Origin: Crenothrix sp. D3
Lineage (GTDB): Bacteria; Pseudomonadota; Gammaproteobacteria; Methylococcales; Methylomonadaceae
Direction: 5' to 3'
Assembly: GCA_002134785.1 (NCBI GenBank)
Contig: MBQZ01000028.1
Span: forward strand, 1 to 32,570
DNA length: 32,570 bases
Under the pieces are notes generated by a model that did not search any database, was not told the origin of the DNA, and was given only the letters and a program-made list of their open reading frames with translations. Of this stretch, positions 1 through 9,150 are shown piece after piece. The position numbers and the translations under genes are program-made. The stretch's first letter is position 1. The number at the start of each line of letters is the position of its first letter.

Positions 1-113
1 TTCTTCCCTTTCAATCGACTTTCAAAACCAGTCATAAATGACTCAATCCAAAAACCCGCTCTTCCTAAGCAACTCCACCACCTAACTCCTGTTAGTGCCG
101 TAGTGAGCTGGCT

Positions 114-141
114 ATTATAACGAACTGATTATTTTAGTCAA
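114..141 (-). promoter_or_regulatory. Sigma-70-type promoter firing leftward out of the window
   Basis: Read on the minus strand there is TTGACT (136-141), a 16-base spacer and a perfect TATAAT (114-119). Transcription would start near position 107 and run off the left edge. It lies just past the stop of the 702-residue gene, so it should serve a gene or RNA that starts outside or at the edge of the window. A 14-base palindrome (AGTCAT-AA-ATGACT, 30-43) lies in the predicted transcript. The first 148 bases hold no recognisable gene. Confidence 0.5.
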
Positions 142-148
142 GAGTTTT

Positions 149-2257
149 TTAATTCTCTATGTACATCTCCGCTATTTTTTGGAAAATTGATTTTTTTGAT
201 ACTTCACTATTGTTCAATATATCAAAGGTAAAGCTCTGCAAAAATAATGTAGTCAGCTCATCTTTAAGCGGATGAACCTTGTTACCAAGGTCGTTAAAAA
301 CAAGAATATTTTGTGTTTTACTCTGCTTTTCTATTTTAGCGGCTGGCTGACCTGCTTTCGACACGAAATATCTAACGCCCTCTTGCCCACAATCTTCCAA
401 GAAAATATGATGAAGCTGCTTTCTTTTTAGTGTCGGATTGATGTAATAAGGGAGTACACAGACTTCAGGTGAACGTTGCCTATTAATACCGTCTGCAATC
501 TTGCTTCTTTCCACATTATCAAACGCAGCATTTCCAATCAGATTAGGCACGCTATCACTGCTGTATGAAACAAGAAGCTTTTTGTGTGTTTTGTCGTATA
601 TATAGAATCCTTGATTATACAAAGCATCAAAACAGGAGTCGCCATTTTGAAAAATTCTTCTCAGATACGGATAAGTAAAATCAAATCTACTTTTATCATT
701 GGTCTTATATCGTTTATGGCTGTTTATTTTTAAACCATCTTCATTGGCAGTCACATCAACAACAGCAACATAAGTTTGTTTTTCTGGTTTTTTAAGTTTG
801 CGTACAAAAAACAGAACAAGCTCTGAACACGGGAAGTTTATCCCCTTAATGGCACAATGGTGAAAAACCCGCTCTTTCAACCAAAGCTCTGTTTTGATTT
901 TTTTTACCTTATTTTTATCTAATTCATTAAGAACAGTCGTAGCGGGTAACTTATTTCCATCACTATCTATATGTACCTCTTGTTTAGTCACTCTTTCAAT
1001 GTCTAATCCTTGTGTAACACTCGGTAGGTTTTTCAAAAAACGGTGAATTTTTACCGAAGTGTAATAATCGAAAGGGATGCGAGCATCTTTTAAGTGCAAC
1101 CCTAACGCTTGAAAAAAACCATTTAAGGGTTTACCCGTATCTATTCTAATGATACTGCTACCATTCTTCTTCTGTTCTTCGTTGATAACCAAGTAACTGA
1201 CACCTTCTGTTTTCAGTTCTTCTGGCTTAGGTGCATCTTCAACACCTATGACACACTTTGCGTCGAATATTTGTTTCAAATATTCTCTAAACTGAATCCG
1301 ACTTTCTGCCGTTTCATAACGTGAAAAATTATCAATAATAACGAGTTGATTACTGTACTGCTCATTGGATTCAATAAACTCACTTACAATATAATCAGCT
1401 TTGAACTCAATAGGACTAAAATCAATACCCGCATCAGACAGCAAGGTGATGAGCTTATTTAAAGACACAGTTAGATGATAGTTAATACAGTTTTCATATT
1501 TATCAAAAATTTTAGCCTCTTTTTTCAGGGAATATGCCATATAGGGTCTTTTTGACCACTTCACTGCATCCAGCGTGTCTTTCATCCGTAACGTCTTACT
1601 TTTATGGTGAAAAAGCAAACAAGAGTCTTTGCTCTCGGCTATAAATACATCTTCACAACTAAACACCTGTTTATGCAAAGAAAGAGCTATTTCATGCTGT
1701 TTTGAAAAATACAAATTCAGGCTTAACGCTTCAATCAAAGAACCTCCATCTTTAAGTTTTTTAATTTCCACTGCCCCGATATACAGCTTGGTATTATACA
1801 AAGCGGGTTCTATGTCATAGCGAGCGGTTACATCATTAATGTAAGCAAGTTTTAACCGCAATGATAAAAGTGTCTGTACAACTTTCTCTAAATCGAAGTT
1901 ATACCTTTTAATATCGTCTAATAACTTATCACTGGTACAACCAACTTCAGCAATGAAAAAGAACATATAATTATTCTTTGAACTCAAACGGTCATAATTA
2001 ACAGGTTCAGTATTTTTAGGGTTCAATCGATTTTTGATGGCTGATTTTATTTCGGAATCTACTCGGCGATAATAAACTTCAGTTTCTTCATTTTTTTCTC
2101 TAAAAATTTCTCTGCATGAATAACTGATAGCACGAATACCACTGCTTCCTTTGATTAGTTTTGAAATTAATTGCTCTTGATTATCCATAACCTTGAGCAT
2201 ATTAGTCTTTGCCGCAACCCCTTTTTCAAAAGGTTTAATTAATTCTGATTTATCCAT
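149..2257 (-). CDS. Unrecognised 702-aa protein, partner of the helicase-nuclease
   Basis: I do not recognise this protein. It is soluble in appearance, with no signal peptide or membrane segment, and looks alpha/beta. An N-terminal part (about 95-200) has alternating hydrophobic strands, with a strand pair near 177-199. A middle part has a strand ending in Asp-Asn (LVIIDN, 305-310) followed by a Rossmann-like alternation to about 375. A C-terminal part carries strands ending in Asp (YVAVVDV, 496-502). The strand pattern is faintly reminiscent of prokaryotic Argonaute/PIWI-like proteins that accompany helicases, but I cannot point to a catalytic tetrad, so this is a weak guess. The ATG overlaps the end of the helicase gene by 8 bases and is preceded by AGGTGG about 7 bases upstream, so the two are translationally coupled and probably work together. 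The gene is A+T-rich like its partner, which suggests joint acquisition. It could instead be a nucleic-acid-binding or nuclease subunit of another fold. Confidence 0.75.
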   Translation of the reverse strand: MDKSELIKPFEKGVAAKTNMLKVMDNQEQLISKLIKGSSGIRAISYSCREIFREKNEETEVYYRRVDSEIKSAIKNRLNPKNTEPVNYDRLSSKNNYMFFFIAEVGCTSDKLLDDIKRYNFDLEKVVQTLLSLRLKLAYINDVTARYDIEPALYNTKLYIGAVEIKKLKDGGSLIEALSLNLYFSKQHEIALSLHKQVFSCEDVFIAESKDSCLLFHHKSKTLRMKDTLDAVKWSKRPYMAYSLKKEAKIFDKYENCINYHLTVSLNKLITLLSDAGIDFSPIEFKADYIVSEFIESNEQYSNQLVIIDNFSRYETAESRIQFREYLKQIFDAKCVIGVEDAPKPEELKTEGVSYLVINEEQKKNGSSIIRIDTGKPLNGFFQALGLHLKDARIPFDYYTSVKIHRFLKNLPSVTQGLDIERVTKQEVHIDSDGNKLPATTVLNELDKNKVKKIKTELWLKERVFHHCAIKGINFPCSELVLFFVRKLKKPEKQTYVAVVDVTANEDGLKINSHKRYKTNDKSRFDFTYPYLRRIFQNGDSCFDALYNQGFYIYDKTHKKLLVSYSSDSVPNLIGNAAFDNVERSKIADGINRQRSPEVCVLPYYINPTLKRKQLHHIFLEDCGQEGVRYFVSKAGQPAAKIEKQSKTQNILVFNDLGNKVHPLKDELTTLFLQSFTFDILNNSEVSKKSIFQKIAEMYIEN

Positions 2258-5200
2258 TTAAAGTGCCACCTAAAAGTTGAATCAATGAGCTGTTAATATT
2301 TAAACGTTCTTTTAAACTGCTTTTGCGTTTTGGATTAGGTTTTTCAGAATTTACCGTTTCGTATTGGGTAATCACTTTAAAAAGATTCATATAATGAATT
2401 TTTCCATTATCATCAAATTCTTGCTCACTATTAATCGCATTTTTATCCTGATGCGTATTAACGTAAATAAACACTGCTTTCAAGTTTTTTTTGTTGGTCA
2501 CTTCACTAACTACGGTTTCAGTTTTTCTCAAAGCCTTCTTATGTGTTTCTAAGGAAAGCTCTTCTTTATCAAAAGAAGACCAATTTTTAACATCAATACA
2601 AAACAACTTATCCTCAGAAAGCACATAAAAATCAAACAATTCGTAAACCACATAACCTAGTTTATTAATTATTTCATCGATTGTTAGATATTTAATATTT
2701 ATTAATTCAAGACACTGCTTAAATAGATGTTCGCCTATATTGCCCTTAAGAAGCGGCAACATCGCAGGATGTGGCAACATTTGTTTAGACAGATTTTTTT
2801 CAAGATTAAAAATAGGTTTAAGAATCTTATTAGCGGTACTTAATTGATGATAAATACCTTTATGATATTTTGGCAAAATAGAATCATAAGGTTTATACAC
2901 CCTATCACCATCCGTTAAATCGGTAAGGATTTTTCTATTACTCTCTTTCGTGCAAATCCTAATTTTTTTAAAAATATCTGGATTCAAATAAAAACTAGAA
3001 ACAACATGATGAAAATAAGCATCTTGTTTTATTTCTGGCAGATTTTTAAGCCTATCAATATAACGTTGCGGATATTCAATGCAGTCAAAAGAACGAAATG
3101 CTTCATTCAGTTCTATCGCAGATTGATTGCCTTGTCTCGCATCATCCAAACGAGGCTTAAGATGATTTTTGAAAAAACTATCTATCGCCTCCCAATTATC
3201 CGCAATTTCTGTAGAAAACTTCTCACGTTCATCGTCACTTTTAAAGGATTCCTCAATGACTTTATTTAAACAATATTCCATTAACTTGTAATTCAGCAAT
3301 GACATACTTTGAAAAATCAGCTCATTTCCTTCATTTTTAAGCCGTGAAAACTGTATCGCTAAATCATCAATCACATCACTGGGCAAAAATATTTCTGTAT
3401 CCATATTAGTATCACGCCGTTCAACCCGTCCAACTGCTTGCATAATGTCTTTAAGAACCGACATATTATGTTCTTGCATCAGAATTTTATAATTCTTACT
3501 ATCCACCAAATTCACATCGAAATCTTTGAGCTGATAACTTGTTCCATTATCTGCATAATGTTTTAGCAATAAAACATAGTTTTCAATACTATTAAGACCG
3601 TCTTTTCCATGAATATCTGAATAATATGGGCTATTTATTAACACTAAACGTTCAAAATCTTCATCAATATTTTCGTTTTTATAGCGGGTAAATAAATTTA
3701 ATCCTGTCCCAGCACTTTGATAGGAAGAAATAAAAGAAATTTTTGTTTGTTCATTGTCAAGATCTAAATAGTTATCAACATTTACATCTTTGGCAAGGTT
3801 AGCATCAAACAAAATAATTCTTAATGTAATGCCATTATCGAATGGTTTTATTTCGAAAATCTTATAATTATCTTTATCAAAAATATTAAGTCCTTTAATT
3901 TTTCTTCCTGTGTCTGATTTTATATAGTCGCGTATAACCTTTGAAAATTTATTATTCAACGACAAAATTAAACTGTTCTTCTTATCGTAAGCCGTAAGTA
4001 ACATGGCTTCAATTTGACGCTCAAAAGCATTTTTTTGATATGAATTAAGATATTCAAAATGGCGGCTAAGTGACTTTAACCAGAAAGAATAAGTTTCTGA
4101 AAATTCACTATTATTACGCGCTTCCGTTAGCCTATTATTTTCGGTATCGGAAAACTCTTTAATAATAACGTTTTTTCGTGCTTCTTCACGACATACCCTC
4201 AATTTCTCAAGCTTTTTCGCATCGCCATCTGTGCGGCTAACTGAGCGATAATCAAGACTATTTTCAGTATTACACCCATATTTCTCCATAACTGGACGGC
4301 AGTAATTACCGCTAAAACTATTTTTAAAACCGCTAGTTGCACTCAGACAAACAACCGCGTTTTTAGTGTTATGCAACACTCGCATCAAAGTTACTTCAGG
4401 CAAAGCTTCAAATAAATCAAGTCGAAATGTTACATAAACTTTATTTTTCAGTTGCTCTGATTTAAACGGTAAGTCATTGTCTTTTTCGATAGAAAAAATA
4501 ATTTTAGGGGTGAAATAAGTAAAAAATTCATCAATATATAGGTTCTCATCATCTACACGATCAAACATCGCCTCAACACTGGCTTTAGCTATAATAGTTT
4601 TTCTCACAAACTGGTCTAATAAAGCATTTTGACTATTCTCTGCACCATGCCGAATCATACTTCTAAAATCGGAATCAGTAATATGTGAGCAAGCAGAAAA
4701 TACACACATTAAAGCCTGTAATATATCGCGCATCGTTGGATTAGTATCCATTTGGTTACGCTCGAAATAGATTCGACATTCGGTATTGTTTGCGTAAGAG
4801 CCTATCCTGATTTTTTTCAGCCCTTCTTCATTAAAATATCGCTTAGGGGTAATACTAAATACATTTTTACAAATATGAATAATTTGCTCTAATTGAGAGC
4901 TATCAATAACAACATGATGCAGGTTATTAGAAAATATACCGAGTATCTTATCAAGCGTAACACCACTAGAAACTTCACATTGAGTTTCAAATAAATGCGT
5001 CAATTCAGATACAAACTTCTCATGCGCTTCATACAAAACAAAATCATCGCTATTTTCTTTAGTAACACTTTTAAAAGATTGAACAATACGATTTACCACT
5101 GAAAAAACGTGTGCAATTTGAGTATTAGCATCAATCAGTGTTTTTTTACTGTGTTCAAAAAATTTGTTATAGGCAATATGCTCTTCATCCACAATTAATG

Positions 5201-6707
5201 TAAATGAAATATTATTTTTACGAAAATAATTATCTTCATCAGTTAAAAAATAATCATTCTTTAAAAATTTAACTTGTTCAGAAAATGACTTACCATTTAC
5301 ATCAGAAGTTTTAACTTCTTTGTCAGAATTATCAGACTTTTTCTTTTGCCCAATAATATAATCAAAAGCCAATGATTGAATAACTGGTTTTTCATCTTTT
5401 TTGTTATCAACCGCAATATTTACGTTGTAATCGAATTTATCAGAGGTCGCTAACAAAATACATGGTGATAACTTTGCACGTTCAAAAGGTAGTACAAAAT
5501 CAATAATTTCAGATAACAGTCCGTCCTTATTATGTTTTCCATTTTTCTTAATTTCAGTTTTATCGAATCGCTCTTTAATTGGTATATACTCACCATTTGC
5601 TCTTTTTTGCTGAAGTATCGCTCCCGCTAGGCTTTCTAACATTTCCCTTAATTTATATTTATTCTTTTTTTGGCGTTCTTCATATTCTTCAACAGTGTCA
5701 AGTTCCGCTCTTTTTTTAGCTTTTGGTATTTCTGTATTATAAAATTCAGCATCACGAACTGTTTTTTCAAGTTTATAAATATAGTTTTTCAACCAATTAT
5801 CATTATCAAGTTCTTTAATCCAGCGTTCAAAAATATCCTTACTAACTTCGCCAGTAACCCAGTTTTTAAATTCAATATTACTCATATCATCTTGCGACAA
5901 AAAACCGAGTATTTTTATGCCTTTACTTTCAGCATCTTTAATCAAATCAGGGTTAATATCAATTTGTGATTTTTGTGGCGTAAGAAATAATAAATTTCGA
6001 TGTCCTTGTTCAATATTATTGACATCTGTTTGTTGAATAAATTTATCGATGACACTGTAAGACTTACCAGTTCCTGTACCATCGCTAGAATAAGTAATTG
6101 ATGGATTATCTTTAGAATGCGTATCATAAATATAAGAAATGTTGCATCTTAGGGTGTTAATGCGATTTTTATGCTCAGGGGATAAAGATTTATTTCTCAA
6201 GTTTTGATCCTTTTCTTTATCAATCAAGGGCGAAACCAATTCATAACGCATTAGCGTATTTAATCGAATTAGCCCTGAATCAAATAATTTTTTTTTAACA
6301 CGGAGAGAAGATAGCGATAATGAACAGGCTATTGCCGAGCATAACTCATCAATATCATTTATTTTTAATACGGTTTGCTGGTAGCAACTTTGGAATGCAA
6401 TAATGTCTGATGACGTGAATGGTTTATAATTTGGAAAAACGCTGAAACTAAGAAAATCACTTTCTTTTAAATAATTAACGAAAAAAACATTATCTTGATA
6501 AGTATTGCTACTCTTTCTTAGAAATCCCATCTCCTCCAGTTTATAGAGAATTGCTTTGGTATCACGCGAGGAATTTGTTAATCGATGGATAGTTTGAATA
6601 ACTTCAGAAGTTGGTTCTACTGTTTCATATTGATTAATTTCTTTATAACATTTCTGGGCAACTAAATATAAGGCTTCTTTTTCATCATCTGTCCATCGAT
6701 TCGCCAT
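2250..6707 (-). CDS. SF2 helicase fused to a C-terminal PD-(D/E)XK nuclease, putative defence protein
   Basis: This is a 1485-residue ATP-dependent nucleic-acid motor with a nuclease tail. Visible helicase motifs are Walker A GTGTGKS (210-216), DEEH (507-510), SAT (789-791), motif V QSAGTGLNL (997-1005) and motif VI QAVGRVERR (1090-1098). The roughly 290-residue spacing between motifs I and II shows a large insertion. The first 150 residues look like helical, winged-helix-like DNA-binding segments (inference). The C-terminus has a restriction-endonuclease-fold signature: Glu1326 in GNIGEHLF, Asp1359 in LFDFYV, and DVK at 1372-1374. The DGTGTGKS and GRVERR motifs are somewhat DinG-like, but no iron-sulfur cysteine set is evident. 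It is the first gene of a two-gene unit. No methyltransferase or specificity subunit is present, so this is not a standard type I or III restriction system. One sampled stretch (6001-6060) is about 28% G+C, against about 53% at 10081-10140, which suggests horizontal transfer. Helicase and nuclease assignment is firm; the defence role is inferred. Confidence 0.85.
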   Translation of the reverse strand: MANRWTDDEKEALYLVAQKCYKEINQYETVEPTSEVIQTIHRLTNSSRDTKAILYKLEEMGFLRKSSNTYQDNVFFVNYLKESDFLSFSVFPNYKPFTSSDIIAFQSCYQQTVLKINDIDELCSAIACSLSLSSLRVKKKLFDSGLIRLNTLMRYELVSPLIDKEKDQNLRNKSLSPEHKNRINTLRCNISYIYDTHSKDNPSITYSSDGTGTGKSYSVIDKFIQQTDVNNIEQGHRNLLFLTPQKSQIDINPDLIKDAESKGIKILGFLSQDDMSNIEFKNWVTGEVSKDIFERWIKELDNDNWLKNYIYKLEKTVRDAEFYNTEIPKAKKRAELDTVEEYEERQKKNKYKLREMLESLAGAILQQKRANGEYIPIKERFDKTEIKKNGKHNKDGLLSEIIDFVLPFERAKLSPCILLATSDKFDYNVNIAVDNKKDEKPVIQSLAFDYIIGQKKKSDNSDKEVKTSDVNGKSFSEQVKFLKNDYFLTDEDNYFRKNNISFTLIVDEEHIAYNKFFEHSKKTLIDANTQIAHVFSVVNRIVQSFKSVTKENSDDFVLYEAHEKFVSELTHLFETQCEVSSGVTLDKILGIFSNNLHHVVIDSSQLEQIIHICKNVFSITPKRYFNEEGLKKIRIGSYANNTECRIYFERNQMDTNPTMRDILQALMCVFSACSHITDSDFRSMIRHGAENSQNALLDQFVRKTIIAKASVEAMFDRVDDENLYIDEFFTYFTPKIIFSIEKDNDLPFKSEQLKNKVYVTFRLDLFEALPEVTLMRVLHNTKNAVVCLSATSGFKNSFSGNYCRPVMEKYGCNTENSLDYRSVSRTDGDAKKLEKLRVCREEARKNVIIKEFSDTENNRLTEARNNSEFSETYSFWLKSLSRHFEYLNSYQKNAFERQIEAMLLTAYDKKNSLILSLNNKFSKVIRDYIKSDTGRKIKGLNIFDKDNYKIFEIKPFDNGITLRIILFDANLAKDVNVDNYLDLDNEQTKISFISSYQSAGTGLNLFTRYKNENIDEDFERLVLINSPYYSDIHGKDGLNSIENYVLLLKHYADNGTSYQLKDFDVNLVDSKNYKILMQEHNMSVLKDIMQAVGRVERRDTNMDTEIFLPSDVIDDLAIQFSRLKNEGNELIFQSMSLLNYKLMEYCLNKVIEESFKSDDEREKFSTEIADNWEAIDSFFKNHLKPRLDDARQGNQSAIELNEAFRSFDCIEYPQRYIDRLKNLPEIKQDAYFHHVVSSFYLNPDIFKKIRICTKESNRKILTDLTDGDRVYKPYDSILPKYHKGIYHQLSTANKILKPIFNLEKNLSKQMLPHPAMLPLLKGNIGEHLFKQCLELINIKYLTIDEIINKLGYVVYELFDFYVLSEDKLFCIDVKNWSSFDKEELSLETHKKALRKTETVVSEVTNKKNLKAVFIYVNTHQDKNAINSEQEFDDNGKIHYMNLFKVITQYETVNSEKPNPKRKSSLKERLNINSSLIQLLGGTLNG

Positions 6708-7009
6708 TTAGCTACCCAAAAAAAATTGTTACACTGGGTTAATCAAACCACCTCAACGCGTGCAACAACCGTTTGCCAACTTGATAAACATGATTGTGCC
6801 TACTGCTAATACCCGTTTGGTATAGCTGACTTTTGTTTTTAGACTTACTTGTTGAAAAATAGGAACTGCATTATTTTGTGGGGATTACCAATTTCTAGGT
6901 AATTATCTTTGAATAACAGTATGAAATACAATAAGTTATATTAAAGTAACACCAGAAAGCGTTGGTATAACTATTTACTTGCTATTACTCGAATTTTCAC
7001 TATAACGGT
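6708..7009. other. Intergenic region between ihfB and the helicase module
   Basis: These 302 bases are A+T-rich and hold no ORF I believe in. A short dyad (ATTACC/GGTAAT around 6887-6904) has no T-run on either side, so I do not call it a terminator. Any promoter for the helicase module should be here, but I found no convincing -35/-10 pair. The junction between the core locus and the A+T-rich module lies in this stretch. No direct repeat marking an integration site was found by eye. Confidence 0.5.
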
Positions 7010-7315
7010 TTAATCAATTATTTGATATTGATTACTAGAATCGTTAACACGATCTCGGAGTTCTTTCCCAGGCTTAAAATGTGGAACGTATTTTTCTGAT
7101 AAGGCGACAGATTCACCTGATTTTGGATTTCGTCCGACGCGAGGTGGGCGTTTGTGTAAAGAAAAACTACCAAAACCTCTAATCTCAATCCTTTCGCCAG
7201 AAGATAATGCTTGATTCATTTTTTCAATGATACATTTCACCGCTAACTCCACATCTTTTAGTGCAAGATGCGGCTGTTGTTTAGCAAGTGATTCAATTAA
7301 TTCAGATTTTGTCAC
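7010..7315 (-). CDS. ihfB: Integration host factor subunit beta
   Basis: IhfB pairs with IhfA to form the DNA-bending nucleoid protein IHF. The 101-residue product has the typical MTKSELIE start, the GFGSF segment, the arm sequence [11 protein letters not shown] with the DNA-intercalating proline region, and the C-terminal [11 protein letters not shown]. Length matches the family, with a few extra C-terminal residues. The start is GTG: the ATG two bases upstream runs straight into a TGA (ATGTGA), while GTG at 7315 gives the conserved N-terminus and has AGGG about 6 bases upstream. It follows rpsA after a strong terminator hairpin, as in the conserved cmk-rpsA-ihfB order, so its expression probably depends on readthrough or a promoter in the short gap. 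Confidence 0.95.
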   Translation of the reverse strand: MTKSELIESLAKQQPHLALKDVELAVKCIIEKMNQALSSGERIEIRGFGSFSLHKRPPRVGRNPKSGESVALSEKYVPHFKPGKELRDRVNDSSNQYQIID

Positions 7316-7330
7316 ATTCTACCCTATAAA

Positions 7331-7384
7331 AAAGCATAAAAAAGAATAAAGAAGAGGGTGTGCCTTAGGCACACCCTCTTCTTA
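7331..7384 (-). terminator. Rho-independent terminator after rpsA
   Basis: A perfect 16-bp stem (arms 7349-7364 and 7368-7383) closes on a 3-base loop. On the minus strand it is followed by a T-rich run (complement of 7331-7350). It starts 7 bases past the rpsA stop codon, so it ends the rpsA transcript and separates it from ihfB. Confidence 0.9.
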
Positions 7385-7390
7385 TGCTCT

Positions 7391-9055
7391 TTATTTTTCC
7401 ATTTGCTTAAAGATGTCAGCAAACGTTGGTGAACCAACGACTGATTGCTGTGTATGATCTTTAATAGTATGACTTTCTTCGTCATTATCTTTGGCTTTCA
7501 TAGACAAAGAAATTGATTTACTTTTCTTATCAACACCGATGAATTTTGCTTCAATGCTATCGCCTTCCTTTAATAAAGTGCGGGCATCTTCAACACGATC
7601 ACGTTGAATTTCAGACGCGCGTAAATAGCCTTCAACGTGGTCAGCTAAGGTAATAATTGCACCTTTAGCATCAACTTCTTTGACAGTACCTTTTACTAAC
7701 GATCCTTTTTCATGTTTAGCTAAGAAATTTTGGAAAGGGTCTTGTTCTAATTGTTTGATACCTAAAGAGATACGTTCACGTTCAGAATCAACCGCTAAGA
7801 TCACAGTTTCTAATTCATCACCTTTTTTGAACTCACGAACAGCAGCTTCGCCATCTTCTGCCCAAGAAATATCAGACATATGTACCAAACCATCAATACC
7901 GCCATCCAATCCGATAAAGATACCGAAATCAGTGATTGATTTGATTTTTCCTGAGATTTTGTCGCCTTTGTTGTGTGTTGCTGCAAACTCATCCCAAGGA
8001 TTAGCTTTACATTGTTTCATGCCTAACGAAATACGACGACGATCTTCGTCAATTTCCAAGACCATGATTTCAACTTCATCGCCTAGTTGTACTAATTTAG
8101 ATGGGTTGATATTTTTGTTAGTCCAATCCATTTCAGAAACGTGAACTAAACCTTCAACGCCTTCTTCAATTTCTACGAAACAACCGTAATCAGTCAAGTT
8201 GTTGACCTTACCGAACACGCGTGTGCCAGCAGGGTAACGTCTAGCGATGTTTTGCCAAGGGTCTTCACCCATTTGTTTCATGCCTAAAGACACACGGTTT
8301 TTGTCTTTGTCGTATTTTAGAACTTTAACATTAATTTCTTGACCAATTTCTACACATTCAGATGGATGACGGACACGTCTCCAAGCCATATCGGTGATGT
8401 GTAACAAACCATCAATACCACCTAAATCAATGAACGCGCCGTAATCAGTTAAGTTTTTAACCACACCAACAACCGACGCGCCTTCTTCTAGGGTTTTCAG
8501 TAATTCTTCACGTTCTGCACTGTATTCTTTTTCAACGACAGCACGACGAGACAAGACCACGTTATTACGTTTTTGGTCGATTTTGATGACTTTGAATTCT
8601 AAGTCACGGTTTTCTAAGAAAGTTGTGTCACGAATCGGACGCACATCAACCAGTGAACCTGGTAAGAATGCACGCAATGCGCCAACTGCAACAGTGAAAC
8701 CACCGCGTACTTTACCGTTGATTTGACCGATGATAGTCGCTTCTGTTTCAAACGCTTTTTCCAGTTCAGACCATGCTTTGTTTTTCTTAGCTTTGTCGCG
8801 GGAAAGAAGGGTAGCACCTAAACCATCTTCAAATAATTCAAGTGAAACTTCAATTTCATCACCAATCGCAACTTCTAATTCGCCATTGTTATTCAAAAAT
8901 TGCCATTTTGGAATGACACCTTCAGATTTAGAATGGGTACTGACGATAACCATGTCATTTTCGATGTCAATGACAGTACCTATTAACATGGCACCAGGAC
9001 TCATTTTGGTCTTGGTTAAACTTTCTTCAAGTAGTGCAGCAAAGCTTTCGCTCAT
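7391..9055 (-). CDS. rpsA: 30S ribosomal protein S1
   Basis: S1 binds the mRNA leader and helps recruit it to the 30S subunit. The 554-residue product matches the 557-residue E. coli form. Six S1/OB-fold repeats can be followed at roughly 20-86, 105-170, 191-260, 277-346, 364-433 and 450-519. The repeats share phrases such as [18 protein letters not shown] and the SLGMKQ ends. The start [13 protein letters not shown] is standard. cmk lies 95 bases upstream and a terminator follows immediately. The leader lacks a canonical Shine-Dalgarno (GGGAAAAG only) and carries a hairpin, consistent with the autogenous control known for rpsA in E. coli. Confidence 0.97.
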   Translation of the reverse strand: MSESFAALLEESLTKTKMSPGAMLIGTVIDIENDMVIVSTHSKSEGVIPKWQFLNNNGELEVAIGDEIEVSLELFEDGLGATLLSRDKAKKNKAWSELEKAFETEATIIGQINGKVRGGFTVAVGALRAFLPGSLVDVRPIRDTTFLENRDLEFKVIKIDQKRNNVVLSRRAVVEKEYSAEREELLKTLEEGASVVGVVKNLTDYGAFIDLGGIDGLLHITDMAWRRVRHPSECVEIGQEINVKVLKYDKDKNRVSLGMKQMGEDPWQNIARRYPAGTRVFGKVNNLTDYGCFVEIEEGVEGLVHVSEMDWTNKNINPSKLVQLGDEVEIMVLEIDEDRRRISLGMKQCKANPWDEFAATHNKGDKISGKIKSITDFGIFIGLDGGIDGLVHMSDISWAEDGEAAVREFKKGDELETVILAVDSERERISLGIKQLEQDPFQNFLAKHEKGSLVKGTVKEVDAKGAIITLADHVEGYLRASEIQRDRVEDARTLLKEGDSIEAKFIGVDKKSKSISLSMKAKDNDEESHTIKDHTQQSVVGSPTFADIFKQMEK

Positions 9056-9066
9056 TTTCTTTTCCC

Positions 9067-9092
9067 AGACTTGTTAAAAATTGCACAAGTCT
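9067..9092 (-). promoter_or_regulatory. rpsA leader hairpin, possible S1 autoregulation site
   Basis: An 8-bp perfect inverted repeat (agacttgt at 9067-9074, acaagtct at 9085-9092) with an A/U-rich 10-base loop ends 11 bases before the rpsA ATG. Between hairpin and start lies only the purine run GGGAAAAGAAA. E. coli rpsA is translated from a hairpin-rich leader without a strong Shine-Dalgarno and is repressed by S1. The layout here fits that model, but the role is inferred. Confidence 0.45.
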
Positions 9093-9150
9093 TAATATTT
9101 ATCAAAGTTAAAAAAAACCGCATAGAATTACACGGCAATAGAAAAAATCC

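Noticed and set aside
5942-6127. 61-codon minus-strand frame inside the helicase gene
   Set aside because: It overlaps the Walker A coding region in another frame and has no family features or ribosome site.
2250-6707. Helicase as HsdR or Res of a restriction-modification system
   Set aside because: No methyltransferase or specificity gene is in the window, and motif spacing and domain order differ from HsdR.
7680-8144. 154-codon open frame on the plus strand
   Set aside because: It is antisense to the certain rpsA gene, and its composition is the complement of S1 codons.
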